This document shows, in pieces, positions 42,000 to 52,246 of a stretch of DNA of 64,000 nucleotides. Numbering within the stretch: position 1 is the first letter of the stretch; each line of letters starts with the position of its first letter. The notes beneath the pieces were generated by a model that worked only from the letters and a program-made list of their open reading frames with translations, did not search any database and was not told where the DNA came from. The position numbers and the translations under genes are program-made. Origin of the DNA: Oncomelania hupensis (lineage: Eukaryota; Mollusca; Gastropoda; Littorinimorpha; Pomatiopsidae); assembly GCA_036898135.1 (NCBI GenBank), contig CM072522.1, forward strand, positions 3,117,421 through 3,181,420. The letters run 5' to 3'.

Positions 42000-42150
42000 C
42001 TGCACAAACTTCATGGCGTCACGCTGGCTAAGTAAAGCGCTAGCCAATAACCGTGTGAACTTGTAATGCCAGCTGGGGCACTATAGCGCTGTTGCAAAAC
42101 TAGTGCAGATAGAGTTATCCGGCCCTGCCTTCACCTATGCCACGGACACC
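42000..42150. other. Short unassigned spacer
   Basis: Nothing recognised between the TIR unit and the THAP-like exon. Confidence 0.4.
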
Positions 42151-42175
42151 GGCTAGTTCCGGTTGAGTATTAAGC

Positions 42176-42364
42176 ATGGCCGAACGTAGACGGAAGACTT
42201 GTGGCGGAGGAAAACAGTATTGCGTTTGCTGCCCTAATTTCGCAGGAAAAGTAATTGAAGGGCGCATTGTCAAGTTACACACATTACCAGCTAACAAAAC
42301 ACTGAAACCACTGTGGGAACAACGTTTGCGACTGATTCGGAAAGATTACAACAATGTAAAATAA
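42176..42364 (+). CDS. THAP-like zinc finger exon, truncated
   Basis: 62 codons from ATG. YCVCCPNFAG gives a C-x2-C pair and VKLHTLPANKTLKPLWEQRL resembles the FHxFP...W core of THAP DNA-binding domains. The frame ends where a minus-strand LINE tail has inserted (AAGATTCAAGATTC), so the later Cys/His ligands are lost. It could be exon 1 of a P-element-like transposase or of a host THAP gene. Confidence 0.45.
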   Translation: MAERRRKTCGGGKQYCVCCPNFAGKVIEGRIVKLHTLPANKTLKPLWEQRLRLIRKDYNNVK

Positions 42365-42620
42365 GATTCAAGATTCAAGATTCTTTATTGTCCAAACACA
42401 AGGCATGGATATTTGTTTAGCAGTGCAATAAGGAAGGAAATAACAACATCAAAATTATTAAAAACATGGACATACAATATTGATACATTTGATATACTAT
42501 CAAAAACAACTTCCATACCAAAATACAAATCTATAAACACTAACACACATGCATAAATAGATAACCAGCCACATACCCATGCGTACACATTTAACACACA
42601 GATAATTATTCCAATTGATC
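42362..42620 (-). mobile_element. LINE 3' end fragment
   Basis: Read on the minus strand it ends ACAATAAAGAATCTTGAATC and a further AATCTT repeat, the same kind of tail as LINE B (AATAAAATTCTTGATTCTTG). Only the 3' UTR is present. Its insertion truncates the THAP-like exon. Confidence 0.65.
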
Positions 42621-42624
42621 AGAA

Positions 42625-42678
42625 GTCTCCTCTCTGAAAATCCTTATCGGGAAGAGAGGGGACTATAAACTGATACAC
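42625..42678 (+). repeat. Single type-1 stem-loop module
   Basis: GTCTCCTCTCT, loop GAAAATCCTTATCGGGA, AGAGAGGGGAC, TATAAACTGAT and a short (AC)n tail. Practically identical to units 3 and 4 of the array at 34187. It stands directly before the TSD of the next SINE. Confidence 0.85.
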
Positions 42679-42691
42679 ACACAGTATATGT

Positions 42692-42887
42692 GTGGGGCCG
42701 GGTAGCTCAGTTGGTAAGAGCGTCTTGCTAGTAACCGAAAGGTCGCTGGTTCGAATCCCGGATTGGTCAACGTGTGATCATATTATTTACCCCTTTACCA
42801 ACAACTGGCCCGCTGGTGTCAGTATAAATCGGTCCAGTAGTCACCTATATGCGAAAGTGTCGTGTGACTATAATCTACAAAACAACA
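42692..42887 (+). mobile_element. tRNA-Thr-like SINE with 13-bp TSD
   Basis: Flanked by ACACAGTATATGT (42679-42691 and 42888-42900). Head: A box TAGCTCAGTTGGTAAGAGC, anticodon-region CTAGTAA (AGT, Thr) and B box GGTTCGAATCC. Tail: GTCACCTATATGCGAAAGTG, TCGTGTGAC, TATAATCTAC and (AAC)n, which aligns with the GTCCCC...GGGGAC...TAATCTA stem-loop modules elsewhere. This complete SINE shows the modules are SINE 3' domains. Confidence 0.92.
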
Positions 42888-42949
42888 ACACAGTATATGT
42901 ATACACAACTACAACACTCACCCATTCTTCCATGCCTTAGATCCAACCT

Positions 42950-43095
42950 AGATCATAATAATAGTAATAATAATAATAATAATAATTATAATAAGAGTAA
43001 TAATACAAAATAATCATCATAATATTAATAATAATCGTAATCATTAGAGTAATTAATAATTATAAAAATAATAATAATAACAATGCAACTACAAC

Positions 43096-43128
<33 letters not shown>

Positions 43129-43260
43129 AACAGCAGCACCAACAGACAACTAATAATTAATATATGGTAATAATGATAATAATAACAACAATACTACTAC
43201 AACTAATAATAATAACAACTGAAAGACTGAAAATAATAAGACATAATTGCAGTTGCTTCA
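42950..43260. repeat. AAT-rich simple-sequence region
   Basis: Several (AAT)n runs with ACT and AAC interruptions. No gene. Confidence 0.9.
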
Positions 43261-43545
43261 CTGAATTAAAAACAAAAATTATTCTACTGTATAATAATGT
43301 TATCTTCTAGATAAACTGCAAAATTAAAATTTCTCAATTAAAAAATTAAAGCAAAGAAAAAGAAAGAGACTTCGAATTTCTCGTGAATGTAGGTCACTGA
43401 CAAACGAATTAGGCCTACTGAACAAACAAATCAGCAATCAATGTTTAGGCAAGCAGCCATCCTGAGTAAAATTTGAACGATTGTACAAGAGAAATATAAT
43501 TTATATAACCCTCCATCTTTCTTGCTTCAACCGGAACTAGCCGAA

Positions 43546-44770
43546 CCCAAGGGCCGCAACCGATCCGCCACTTTCGCTTTCATTATGAAACAGCGCTATT
43601 GCTTTTTGAAGTGGTTTGATTTACGTTTGGAACGCGGCTCTTGTTTTGTTGTTTAAACACTTATCGGAGAGATTTTACATCAGTAATGTGGAATAATAAA
43701 CTCTTCTATTATGGAACTATTTTTTGTAAAAGGAATGACTTCATAATCACTTGAATTTAATGTACTATCGCACCATCAGTATGAGTGTAGAGTTCCAAAT
43801 AAGCCCTATTAGCCATAGTGTTGCAACTGACTTTCTTATCTCTCTATATGAAAGAATGTTCTTTGTATTCCCTGATACAGACAAATTGCTGCAAAATTGT
43901 GTCTGAAAGCGCCTTACCATTATACTATTATACTGTTTGAACTATTATGATGCGATACTATTAGATTGTTGCAGGAGAATGGCAGGGGTGCTTTAAGTCA
44001 CAGGCCGGGAGCTGAGTGTCATTCTAAGAACCCTTGAAAAGGCTGATGAGGACTTTGCAGCCACGGTCATCTTCGTCCTGGTGGCTGCTGAATTGGGCAC
44101 TGAATTCAGCCAGTGCTGAGTATCTAACGACTCGGGTATTCATCGCTCACAGAGAATGAGAGACAGCTGACAGAAAATTGAAATTGGCTGATTCACGCCC
44201 ACCTGGATATATTTATAAAATTGTGCATCTGACAGCCTACTTGCCAAATTTGAATCTAAACGTCTTTGTTTCAGGCTTTCTATACGTTCTATAAAAGATC
44301 GTCTGCTATGATCGGTTCTGGAATGAGTTTCTGTGTTGTACTTCGTGGTAGCTCTAGCGGCACTCGCAGTTAGACACAGTGGTACTAGAGTATAAGTAGG
44401 TTATACTTTGGATAACCAAATCTCCGTGAGGTCACCGCCTTTGGGTGTTTCCGCTGAAATTTACGTCACACGACGACGGCCAGAAAGAAGCCGCCAACTT
44501 GTTTTTCTACACTTATCACAAAGGTTTCAACTCGATAACGCCGACTAATGCACTCTTCTATCAAGTGTACAAGTGTCAATTAAAAAAAATGGCGGCAGAC
44601 TCATTTTAAAATGTCCACCCACAAAAATGTATGCAATGTCTCATTTTTAAGACAGTGGACTTTCAATTCATGTAATGTTTTTGTGTTGCCGGTGACAACG
44701 GTTTGAGCAGCTCTATCACAAATTCCAGGTTTTCTATCAGGTCTCCGGGCACTCTACTAAGCCAAATCTT
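43546..44770. other. No gene recognised
   Basis: Mixed-composition sequence with many stops. I found no domain, tRNA-like box or match to other repeats here. Confidence 0.45.
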
Positions 44771-45120
44771 CAGTCACAAAGAAATAAATAAAAAAACGAA
44801 AGAAAGAAGGAAGGAAGGAAAGAGTAAAGAAAGAAAGAAAGAAATGGAAAAAGAAAATAAATACATAAATAATATGTTCAAAAAGATGCTAAGCATGAGC
44901 GACAGACAAACATAAAGACAGATTGACATAAAGAAGAAAGGAATGGAAAGATAACTGAAAAGCGGGGGGGGGGGGGGGGGGAAGGGGAGTGGGAGAAGAC
45001 AAGACGAAAAGAGAACAGAGAGAGGGGGGGGGGTGGGGGATACAGGTAGGGAGAACAAGATAGAGAGAGGGAAGGAAACGCAGAGAGACAAAGAAAGACA
45101 CAGATAAACAGACGGAAATA
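44771..45120. repeat. Purine-rich low-complexity tract
   Basis: Long run of GA, GAAA and G stretches on the plus strand, including an 18-base G run near 44965. Frames in it are compositional. Confidence 0.9.
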
Positions 45121-45809
45121 TTTTTTGAAGGCTGGGTTGGAATTATGGGATAGATTGTCATCTGTAAATCTGATGAAGTGTGAAGATAAACCACAGCTTT
45201 GGGTCACATTCAATTAAATTGGGAAAATGTCATTACTACCTTTTCATTTTCTTTGTTTTGGAAATTTCATATATAACATTTTGTATGTTTCAACATGCTT
45301 TTAAGGAAAGAGAAATTAAAATGTATTTAGGAAGAAAATAAAAATTTAAAGAAGAATTTAATTAAAGCGAAATTTGGTGTCTTGTTTGTTTGCTCGTTTG
45401 TTTGTTCGTTTGTTTGTTTGTTCGTTATAAAATTTATTTCAGTCATAACAGCGGTGGCGTGGTTCTCAATCTTTTGTAATTAAATTTGGGTTGTGCTTGT
45501 TTTACTGCGTTTCATGTCAGTCAAGAAAACTAAAACTATTTTTGGAGAGGAAAATGATAGGATCAGATTCCTGCTACATAGACACATTTGGAAATAAAAA
45601 CGTTTCAAATGATTCTTAGGCCTTTTTTCAACGGTTATACACCAACGCCATATCATAGAAGAGGTTATTTTTTTAAATTCCAGATTATTGCGATGAAAGC
45701 TCTCTGATAAGCATATAAAAACAAGTATGAAGGCCGTCGTCCAAAATAAGGCCAAGAGAAATATAATTGTGGGCCCCTTCTTTGGCGTCACAGTAGCTAA
45801 TACCAAATA
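45121..45809. other. No gene recognised
   Basis: AT-rich. A GTTT/GTTC repeat lies at 45380-45425. Nothing else seen. Confidence 0.5.
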
Positions 45810-46892
45810 TACTACTCAAAATAATTGAAGGGCCACTCTCATATTTCATTTAGTTTAATTTTTTTTTGCTGCTATCAACAATATCGCTAATATTGCTTAT
45901 TTCAAAACTTATTCTGTACAGTAACATTCAAGACAATCTTATTCTGACAAGTAATCACATGTGTGAGTTTTGAACTTTCTGCACTGAGTTGAAAAACAAA
46001 CCCAATTTTTACCAAAAAAATGACCCTAATTTACTGTTGTCTTACTAATAAAGCAAATTTTTCAACATTAAAAAGTGATTTACACGCGAAAGGCTTGCAT
46101 TTTGTGAGTTCAGTTCAACAATCGGCGCTTTTTTCTGGGTATAAATGGCAGCGCTTTTGCTGCTTTTCTAACCATGCCCCCAAGGCGACGATTGATTGAT
46201 GCGGATAGAGGCAGAGCTATTGCATGGCCTCAGGAAGGGATGGGGGTGAGAGAAGTTGGCAGGCGGCTGGGAGTGTCCCACTCCGTTGTCCAAAGGCTGC
46301 GGGAGCGCTTTAACAACACTGGAAGCGTCCAAGAATCAAGAAGGTCCGGACGCCCCCGCGTTACCACTGCAAGACAAGACCATTTCATCACCCTGTCAGC
46401 CTTGAGGATGAGGTCCGCTACAGCAAACACCATCTTAACGCAGCCAGCAATGTTAACATCAGCGACCAGACAATTCGCTACCGTCTACACGAGGCAAACC
46501 TGCGATCAAGGCGACCAGCAGTACGGCCTTTGCTCACCCCAGCTCACCGTGCAGCGGGTTTGGCCTGGGCTCGGCGTCATTTGGTGTGGACTAGGCAACA
46601 TTGGTCAAGGTCTTTACAGACGAGTCTCGGATCTCCTTGTCTTTCAACGACCGTCGAGTGAATGTTTGGAGGCGTCCACGGGAGCGTTTTGCTGATGCGA
46701 CGGTGCGCGAGCATGACCGCTTTGGTGGTGGATCTGTCATGATGTGGGGTGGCTTCGCATTAAACTTCAGAACACCCCTGCTCCAAATTAATGGCAACTT
46801 AAACGGTATTGGCTACAGGGATGACGTCCTACAACCTAGGGTTCTCCCAGCTCTGCGGGCCATTGGGGAAGGTGCCATACTACAGGACGATA

Positions 46893-47912
46893 CAGGGGCG
46901 TCGCACACGGGGGGGCAGGGGGGGCACCTGCCCCCCCAATAATTTGGCAAAAAAAAAAGAGAGAGAGAAAGAAGAAAAGAAGAAGAAGAAGAAGAAGAAG
47001 AAGAAGAAGAAGAAGAAGAAGAAGATTTCAAACGATAGAGGAAGGCAGGAAGAATCAATAATTTAAAAAAATCACCATATTTTTAAACCGTAGTGTAAAG
47101 GGCTAACGTACGAAATAATATTACAATAATCTATTAGCATGTGCCTGTGTTTCACAACAAAATATTTCGTGGCGCTAACGCAATCACCGGGCAGCAGAGC
47201 TGGCTTTCGCTGTTTGAAAAAAGTGTCATTTCATCACGCAAAGAGCAAAATTAACAAAACAATGGAATCGTCTGTTTTCCAGGTTTGTTGATATCAATTA
47301 TTTACTTTAGTCTGTAAAATGAGTAAGGCAAGGGTGAATGTGCAAGTGTCAATAAATAGTTGAGGTGCGCGATATTTTTTAATTTAGATTTAGTTTGTTG
47401 ATAGGCCTTTCAGCGTCCTGGACAACTGCAAGCTGGGTGTGATCACCAAGACAAAAGGCACTCAGACAGACAGTATTTTGCTTTAGAGAAACTGCGAGTA
47501 ATATACGCCCTAGTAAAACAAATTGATCAATTGACTGATTTTCTGAAACTGGTAGTGGAAGTGTTTGGTCATTATATGTATGCAATATGCAAAACGAGTT
47601 GTGATTTATAGAGAAGACACAATTTCAACCTAGATGATCTTGCGGCAGGTAATTAATGTTCGTGTTTCCTGGTTTTAATCATTATCACATATCGCTAATC
47701 ATGTATTTGTAGTTTCTGGAAATGAATCTTGTATTTTCAGTAAAGAAGAACATAAATAATTAAATGTTTTTACTCTCAGTCTTTCAGTAGGATGAAGGTA
47801 CGAGGATATATTACAGGGTGCGTCCCGCTTGTCAGCCCCCCCCCCCCCCCCCCCCCCACCTCACCGTCGACAGGGTTGCCCCCCCAATATTTTGGACCGT
47901 GCGACGCCCCTG
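46893..47912. mobile_element. hAT-like non-autonomous element
   Basis: 1020 bp with inverted ends CAGGGGCGTCGCAC / GTGCGACGCCCCTG, flanked by CGATA (46888-46892, 47913-47917). Subterminal runs of G and C (GGGGGGGCAGGGGGGGCACC) fold back on themselves. No transposase; an (AAG)n run lies at 46975-47025. The CAGGGG end is hAT-like; hAT elements usually make 8-bp duplications, though groups with 5 or 6 bp are known. Confidence 0.8.
46975..47025. repeat. (AAG)n microsatellite
   Basis: About 17 AAG units. Confidence 0.95.
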
Positions 47913-48436
47913 CGATAATGCCAGACCCCACCGAGCGCGTATCGTCAATGACTTCCTGCAGCAACAGCACGTCATAAGGATGGATTGGCCGGCTCGATCA
48001 CCCGATTTGAACCCCATAGAACATCTGTGGGATGTCTTGGGTCAACAGACACGGGCAAACCTCCCTCCAGGAGCTAACCTTGAATTTCTGGCCCAAGTTC
48101 TCCAGTAAGAGTGGTTGGCCATCCCAGGAAACATCCTCCATAACCTGATACGGTCCATGAGACAACGATGCCAAGACTGCATTGATGCAAACGGTGGCCA
48201 CACCCGATACTGACTCTATAGATTTTTGGTTTCTAAAGTTTTGATTTTGTAAATGAGGGGTATGTCCAGTTAAATTGAATTTACTCGAATTTTAAGCGAC
48301 TGATGTCTAAATATTTTTTGTTATTGATGCAGAAATGATTGCAATAAAATATGATAAACTAATAAATTGAATTCGTGTTTCTGATTTAAAGAGAGACCCA
48401 TATGTCCAAGTGGCCCTTGTATTATTTTGAGTAGTA

Positions 48437-48714
48437 TATTTTATAGTCTTTGCTAATACTGCACTGTGTTTGTTGGCCTACTTTACTGAAAGCTAAGTCA
48501 GTGTTGTAAATACTGTAGTCCAGTGGGTCTATGTTTCATTGTGTGTGCCTGTAGTGCTCAGTATGACGTTTTGCAAGGTCATGTCGATGTTGGATACTGT
48601 TTGCAGCAGACACCGTGTCAGGACTTTGGGACATGACGTTTAGATTCAAATTTTGCAAACACTAGACGCACACAAAGGCATGAATAGATAAGCAAACAGT
48701 CATCATCTCTTACC
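48437..48714. other. Unassigned spacer
   Basis: Nothing recognised. Confidence 0.4.
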
Positions 48715-49161
48715 ACGGCACGGTGGCCTAATGGTAGAGCTTTGGCTTGCAGATCTGAAGGTCCCGGGTTCGAGCACAGGCCGGGGCATTGTGTTGTGTC
48801 CTTGGGAAAGACACTTTACTCCCGTTTCCTACTCCTTCGGATGAGAGTATAAACCGAGGTCTAGTCTGTGTCGCATACATTTCATCATATCGGACTTTAA
48901 AGATCCTGACGCTCATGTCCTAGACGGATGAGTGCCGGTGACAAGAACACACCCAACATGCACCTAGGTCCTTCTCCCCCATCCCTGGCTGCCCAGGATT
49001 GTGCTCAGTTGTCTGGAGCGTTATTACGATGCGCCCAAAGGCTGCAAGTTGGCGCCTCGGTCGGCTTGAGTTAGATTCTGTATCGGCCAGCGCCTTGAGC
49101 AGCTCTTGAGCTGGAAAAGCGCTATATAAAAACGATTAAATAAAAAATAAATAAATAAAAA
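48715..49161 (+). mobile_element. tRNA-derived SINE with (AAAT)n tail
   Basis: Flanked by TTACC (48710-48714, 49162-49166). A box TGGCCTAATGGTAGAGC, anticodon-region CTTGCAGATC (Cys-like), B box GGTTCGAGCA. The body matches 27287-27717 throughout, but keeps a longer 3' part (GCAGCTCTTGAGCTGGAAAA, GCGCTATATAAAAA), typical of tails shared with L2-type LINEs. Confidence 0.92.
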
Positions 49162-49204
49162 TTACCGTCAATTACATTATATGTGGGGTTTTCCCCCCGC
49201 ATAA

Positions 49205-49470
49205 TCAAACAAGATGGCAAGCCATTCCAATGGATTTCCAGACACTCGCACACATAACTGAAAATCAGCATTTTAAAAAGTGTTCATGTTCTTGTCGGGG
49301 TTATGACTCGAATTTATCGTATCGAGGCAAAGGAAAAACAAGCCAAACCACTATCTGAACTATCTACAAGCAAACAATAATGCAAATCAGCTGAACTAAT
49401 TTGTAGATACAGCGTAAAACGTGTTTAGAAAATGGTGAAGCACACAGACCTTGACCTTTGTGAAAGTACA
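49205..49470 (+). repeat. Diverged interspersed repeat, copy 2
   Basis: Counterpart of 12985-13310. Shared blocks include CAAGATGGCAAG, ACACATAACTGAAAAT, GGGTTATGACTCG and GAACTATCTACAAGCA. Confidence 0.5.
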
Positions 49471-49559
49471 AATACGAATGATCTAACATGCTTAGCAGTA
49501 GTTAAAGTATCCGCAAAAGTGAAAATGATAAATTTTTGTTTAGTTAATTTTTTTTAGGT

Positions 49560-49950
49560 ACGGCGAAAAGAGTGTTTTGAACAATAAAGCGAAATTTGGA
49601 GGGACTAACCGATCCTCTGACCGACAACCGGACTGCTATTAAAGATGGCCTATGATTTGAAGTACTTGTTAACCAAAACTCAACAAAATCCCTTCAGCTG
49701 TTTTTGAGAGATTGAGCAAAACGTGTTTAACAACAAAATGGACCCCATGACCTTGCCCTCTGCGAAAAAAAAATATGATGAAATGGGATGCATGCCACTG
49801 ACCTTCGTAATGTTCCTCTTAAGTTTGGTCAAAATCCGTTCAGTGGTTCTTGAGATAGGACGTCTAACGGACCGACGGACAGACCGACAAATCGACATTT
49901 GTCTTGCTTTGATTCCCCCAATATTTCAAAGTCTGGAAATACTTTAGCTG
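49560..49950. repeat. Interspersed repeat with GACGGACAGACCGAC motif
   Basis: TTTGGTCAAAATCCGTTCAG ... GACGGACAGACCGACAAATC is a motif often seen in dispersed invertebrate repeats. Two related parts (49680 and 49830, both with CAAAATC.(C)TTCAG) lie in tandem. No gene. Confidence 0.4.
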
Positions 49951-50299
49951 TATTATTAAACAAATACAACTAAATAAATGCGTATTATTCAGATAACTGC
50001 AAATATAACCAAAAATCACTGTAAAGTTGTATGCAAATAATACAAGTAAAAACCAACCGAATACCTTTTTGTGCCCCGATGCGACATTTATTGAATGTGT
50101 ATGACCTCATATGTCTTTTGCTGTACCGTGGGATTATTAGGTGTCAACAATCATTTTAATTGTAAATTATTTCATAAAGCTTTATCACATATTGCCCCAT
50201 TGAAAAAACCAACAACAAGAAGATTAAATAATTTGAAAGGGACCTTTTTCAAAAGTATGGGTTTGATATAAGTCGATAAATCCAGAAGCAGTCCGGTGG

Positions 50300-50386
50300 A
50301 ATCGGGCTCTGAACAGAATAGACCCAACGTTTCCCAGCGTGTCTTAAGAGGCGACTAACAGGGGTGCTGTCAGCACGGTATGACAG
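50300..50386 (+). repeat. RTE 5'-leader fragment alone
   Basis: Matches the first about 87 bases of the RTE leader at 26480 (AATAGACCCAACGTTTCCCA, GAGGCGACTAACAGGGGTG). No downstream RTE sequence follows; a foldback element begins 20 bases later. Confidence 0.75.
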
Positions 50387-50405
50387 AGTCCAAATTATGG
50401 GTTTA

Positions 50406-51348
50406 TATGGGAGGCGAGATATAGCAAACGCGCTCGCATTTGCGCTCGCAAATGCGCAAATGCGAGCGCAAGTGCGCTCGCATTTACGCGCGCAAATGCG
50501 CTCGCAAGTGCGCTCGCATTTGCGCGCGCGGTTGCTACGCCCTTTGCTATGAGGGTTTTGCTGAAAACTGTCAACGGAAAGGAACTGAAAATGAACAAAG
50601 CGCAGACGCCAAAGATTAAAGAAGGAAAAAAATAGATCTAGCGTACATTTTGTAGTGGTTGGGCGCGGTTTTGTCACTGAGTAGCCTATAATAATATCAT
50701 ATGTGAGTTTATAGATTGATGTTAATAATAAATGCAAGAAATATTTAATTTGTGCACGTCTCAAATTCTTTCACAGACACATCTTTTCGGGTATAATTTT
50801 TACGTGTTTGGAGCGGAATATAGCAAATGCGAGCGCACTTGCGAGCGCATTTGCGCTCGCAAGTGCGCTCGCATTTACGCGCGCAAATGCGCTCGCAAGT
50901 GCGCTCGCATTTGCTATATTCCGCTCCATACACGTAAAAATTATACCCGGAAAAGAATGTGTCTGTGAAAGAATTTGAGACGTGCACAAATTAAATATTT
51001 CTTGCATTTATTATTAACATCAATCTATAAACTCACATATGATATTATTATAGGCTACTCAGTGACAAAGCCGCGCCCAACCACTGCAAAATGTACGCTA
51101 GATCTATTTTTTTCCTTCTTTAATCTTTGGCGTCTGCGCTTTGTTCATTTTCAGTTCCTTTCCGTTGACAGTTTTCAGCAAAACCCTCATAGCAACGGGC
51201 GTAGCAACCGCGCGCGCAAATGCGAGCGCACTTGCGAGCGCATTTGCGCGCGTAAATGCGAGCGCACTTGCGCTCGCATTTGCGCATTTGCGAGCGCAAA
51301 TGCTGCGAGCGCAAATGCGAGCGCGTTTGCTATATCTCGCCTCCCATA
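50406..51348. mobile_element. 943-bp CpG-rich palindromic (foldback) element
   Basis: A near-perfect inverted repeat over its whole length, flanked by GGTTTA (50400-50405, 51349-51354). Ends: TATGGGAGGCGAGATATAGC. Three blocks, at both ends (50424-50533, 51205-51330) and the centre (50820-50915), are made of 10-bp units such as GCGAGCGCAA, alternating with their complements, so each block folds on itself. Between them the arms hold ordinary sequence (AGGAACTGAAAATGAACAAA). The right arm has an extra GCAGCATTTGCGCTC. Open frames over the blocks are products of the repeat. No transposase. Confidence 0.85.
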
Positions 51349-51354
51349 GGTTTA

Positions 51355-51959
51355 ATACAATGTTAGAAGTGTACCACAGTTGTTGGAATTGATGTAACGT
51401 TTTAACAATTTGAGAAGCGTATTACAGTTGCTGGAAATGCTTAGCTCTGATACAAAGAAGTCTGTGTTAGTGTTGATAATAAGAGGTTATACAAACGAAA
51501 ACGTAATTAGCGCCGAAATTATCCAAACCTTAAAGAGGCGGAAGATAAATGAATTGTTGAGATAGATGATTAAAAGGGGTGGTGGAAATGTTAGAAATTG
51601 TTTTGGGTTTTGTGAAATCAAAACAAGAAACATGAAATACGTAAAACAAGAAATATGTTTGTTGATTATGGGAGTGGGTTATAAAGGAAATTTGTGAAGC
51701 ATGAATATAAATGAAGACATTGATAGGTTTGGTTATTCAGCAATATAGAGTTATTGTATAATACATTTGTAAATATTAAGAGATGTGGAGATGATTACAA
51801 GTATAGATGCACTATTAGTAATTTAGAAATAATGGTTTAGAGGTCAGGTGAGTGCTTAAAAGTGATAAGGTAGGTAGTGAGGAGATGTCTTGGTCTGGGA
51901 AAGTAATTTTTAATCAAAGTTAGAGGAAAGACGTGGAGGATGGTTAATGTAGTTTTGTT
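51355..51959. other. AT-rich stretch, no gene
   Basis: No coding frame or recognised repeat; GA-rich plus strand. Confidence 0.5.
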
Positions 51960-52246
51960 TCACCTTTAGACTTTAAACGTTTATTGCAATTACAACATGT
52001 TACAAGGATAATAATTTTAAGCTTACAGCTTTTTCTTACAATTAGTCATTGTTTCAGGCACCCACTCAAGCATAATACATTTATACAATCATTTAAACCT
52101 GCCACATGTTACATATATAAAAGTAAAACTATAACAATTTCAAAACAAGAACTTTTAACATATCTAAACGCCACCTAAAGAATATAATATTATACCATTA
52201 TAATATGGTGACCTGTGGGTGGAAAAATTATGAATTTAAAATATGA

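Larger units (their letters stand above)
42151..43545. mobile_element. Possible TIR element with THAP-like exon
   Basis: CGGCTAGTTCCGGTTGA at 42151-42167 is exactly inverted at 43529-43545. The left copy stands 9 bases before the ATG of a THAP-like exon. P-type transposons have a THAP exon close to one inverted end, so this may be a P-like element that has lost its transposase and collected a LINE tail, a stem-loop and a SINE. No TSD seen, and the repeat could be chance. Confidence 0.4.
46174..48210 (+). pseudogene. Tc1-type DDE transposase, interrupted
   Basis: ATG at 46174. The N-terminal bipartite helix-turn-helix is complete (DADRGRAIAWPQEGMGVREV, LGVSHSVVQRLRERF, then GRPRVTT). After a frameshift near 46405: DQTIRYRLHEANLRSRRPAV. 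After another near 46605: VFTDESR (first catalytic Asp), VWRRPRERF, FGGGSVMMWGG. A hAT-like element splits the second motif right after LQDD; coding resumes at NARPHRARIVNDF (47918) and includes DWPARSPDLNPIEHLWD (catalytic Glu), then a stop, then SMRQRC and NGGHTRY at the end. Cut-and-paste transposase, now inactive. Confidence 0.92.
45810..48436 (+). mobile_element. Tc1/mariner transposon carrying a hAT-like insert
   Basis: Inverted ends TACTACTCAAAATAATTGAA (left) and, complemented, TACTACTCAAAATAATACAA (right), both continuing with AAGGGCCACT, flanked by the TA target duplication. Without the 46893-47912 insert it is about 1.6 kb, normal for Tc1. It encodes a decayed Tc1-type transposase on the plus strand. 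Confidence 0.92.

Noticed and set aside
42694..42770. tRNA-Thr-like sequence as a working tRNA gene
   Set aside because: It is followed by a SINE body and tail and flanked by a 13-bp TSD; the acceptor stem does not pair.
44774..45213. Overlapping minus frames of about 100 codons
   Set aside because: Pro/Ser/Phe-rich translation of a purine-rich low-complexity tract.
47818..47870. Long C run in the hAT-like element as a G-quadruplex regulator
   Set aside because: Homopolymer of uncertain length; nothing else supports a regulatory role.
48717..48790. tRNA-Cys-like sequence as a working tRNA gene
   Set aside because: Head of a SINE with TSD and a second copy at 27287; ends do not pair properly.
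50249..51349. Two identical 120-170-codon frames on opposite strands
   Set aside because: They lie in the arms of the palindrome and read through GCGAGCGCA repeats; no independent evidence of a gene.
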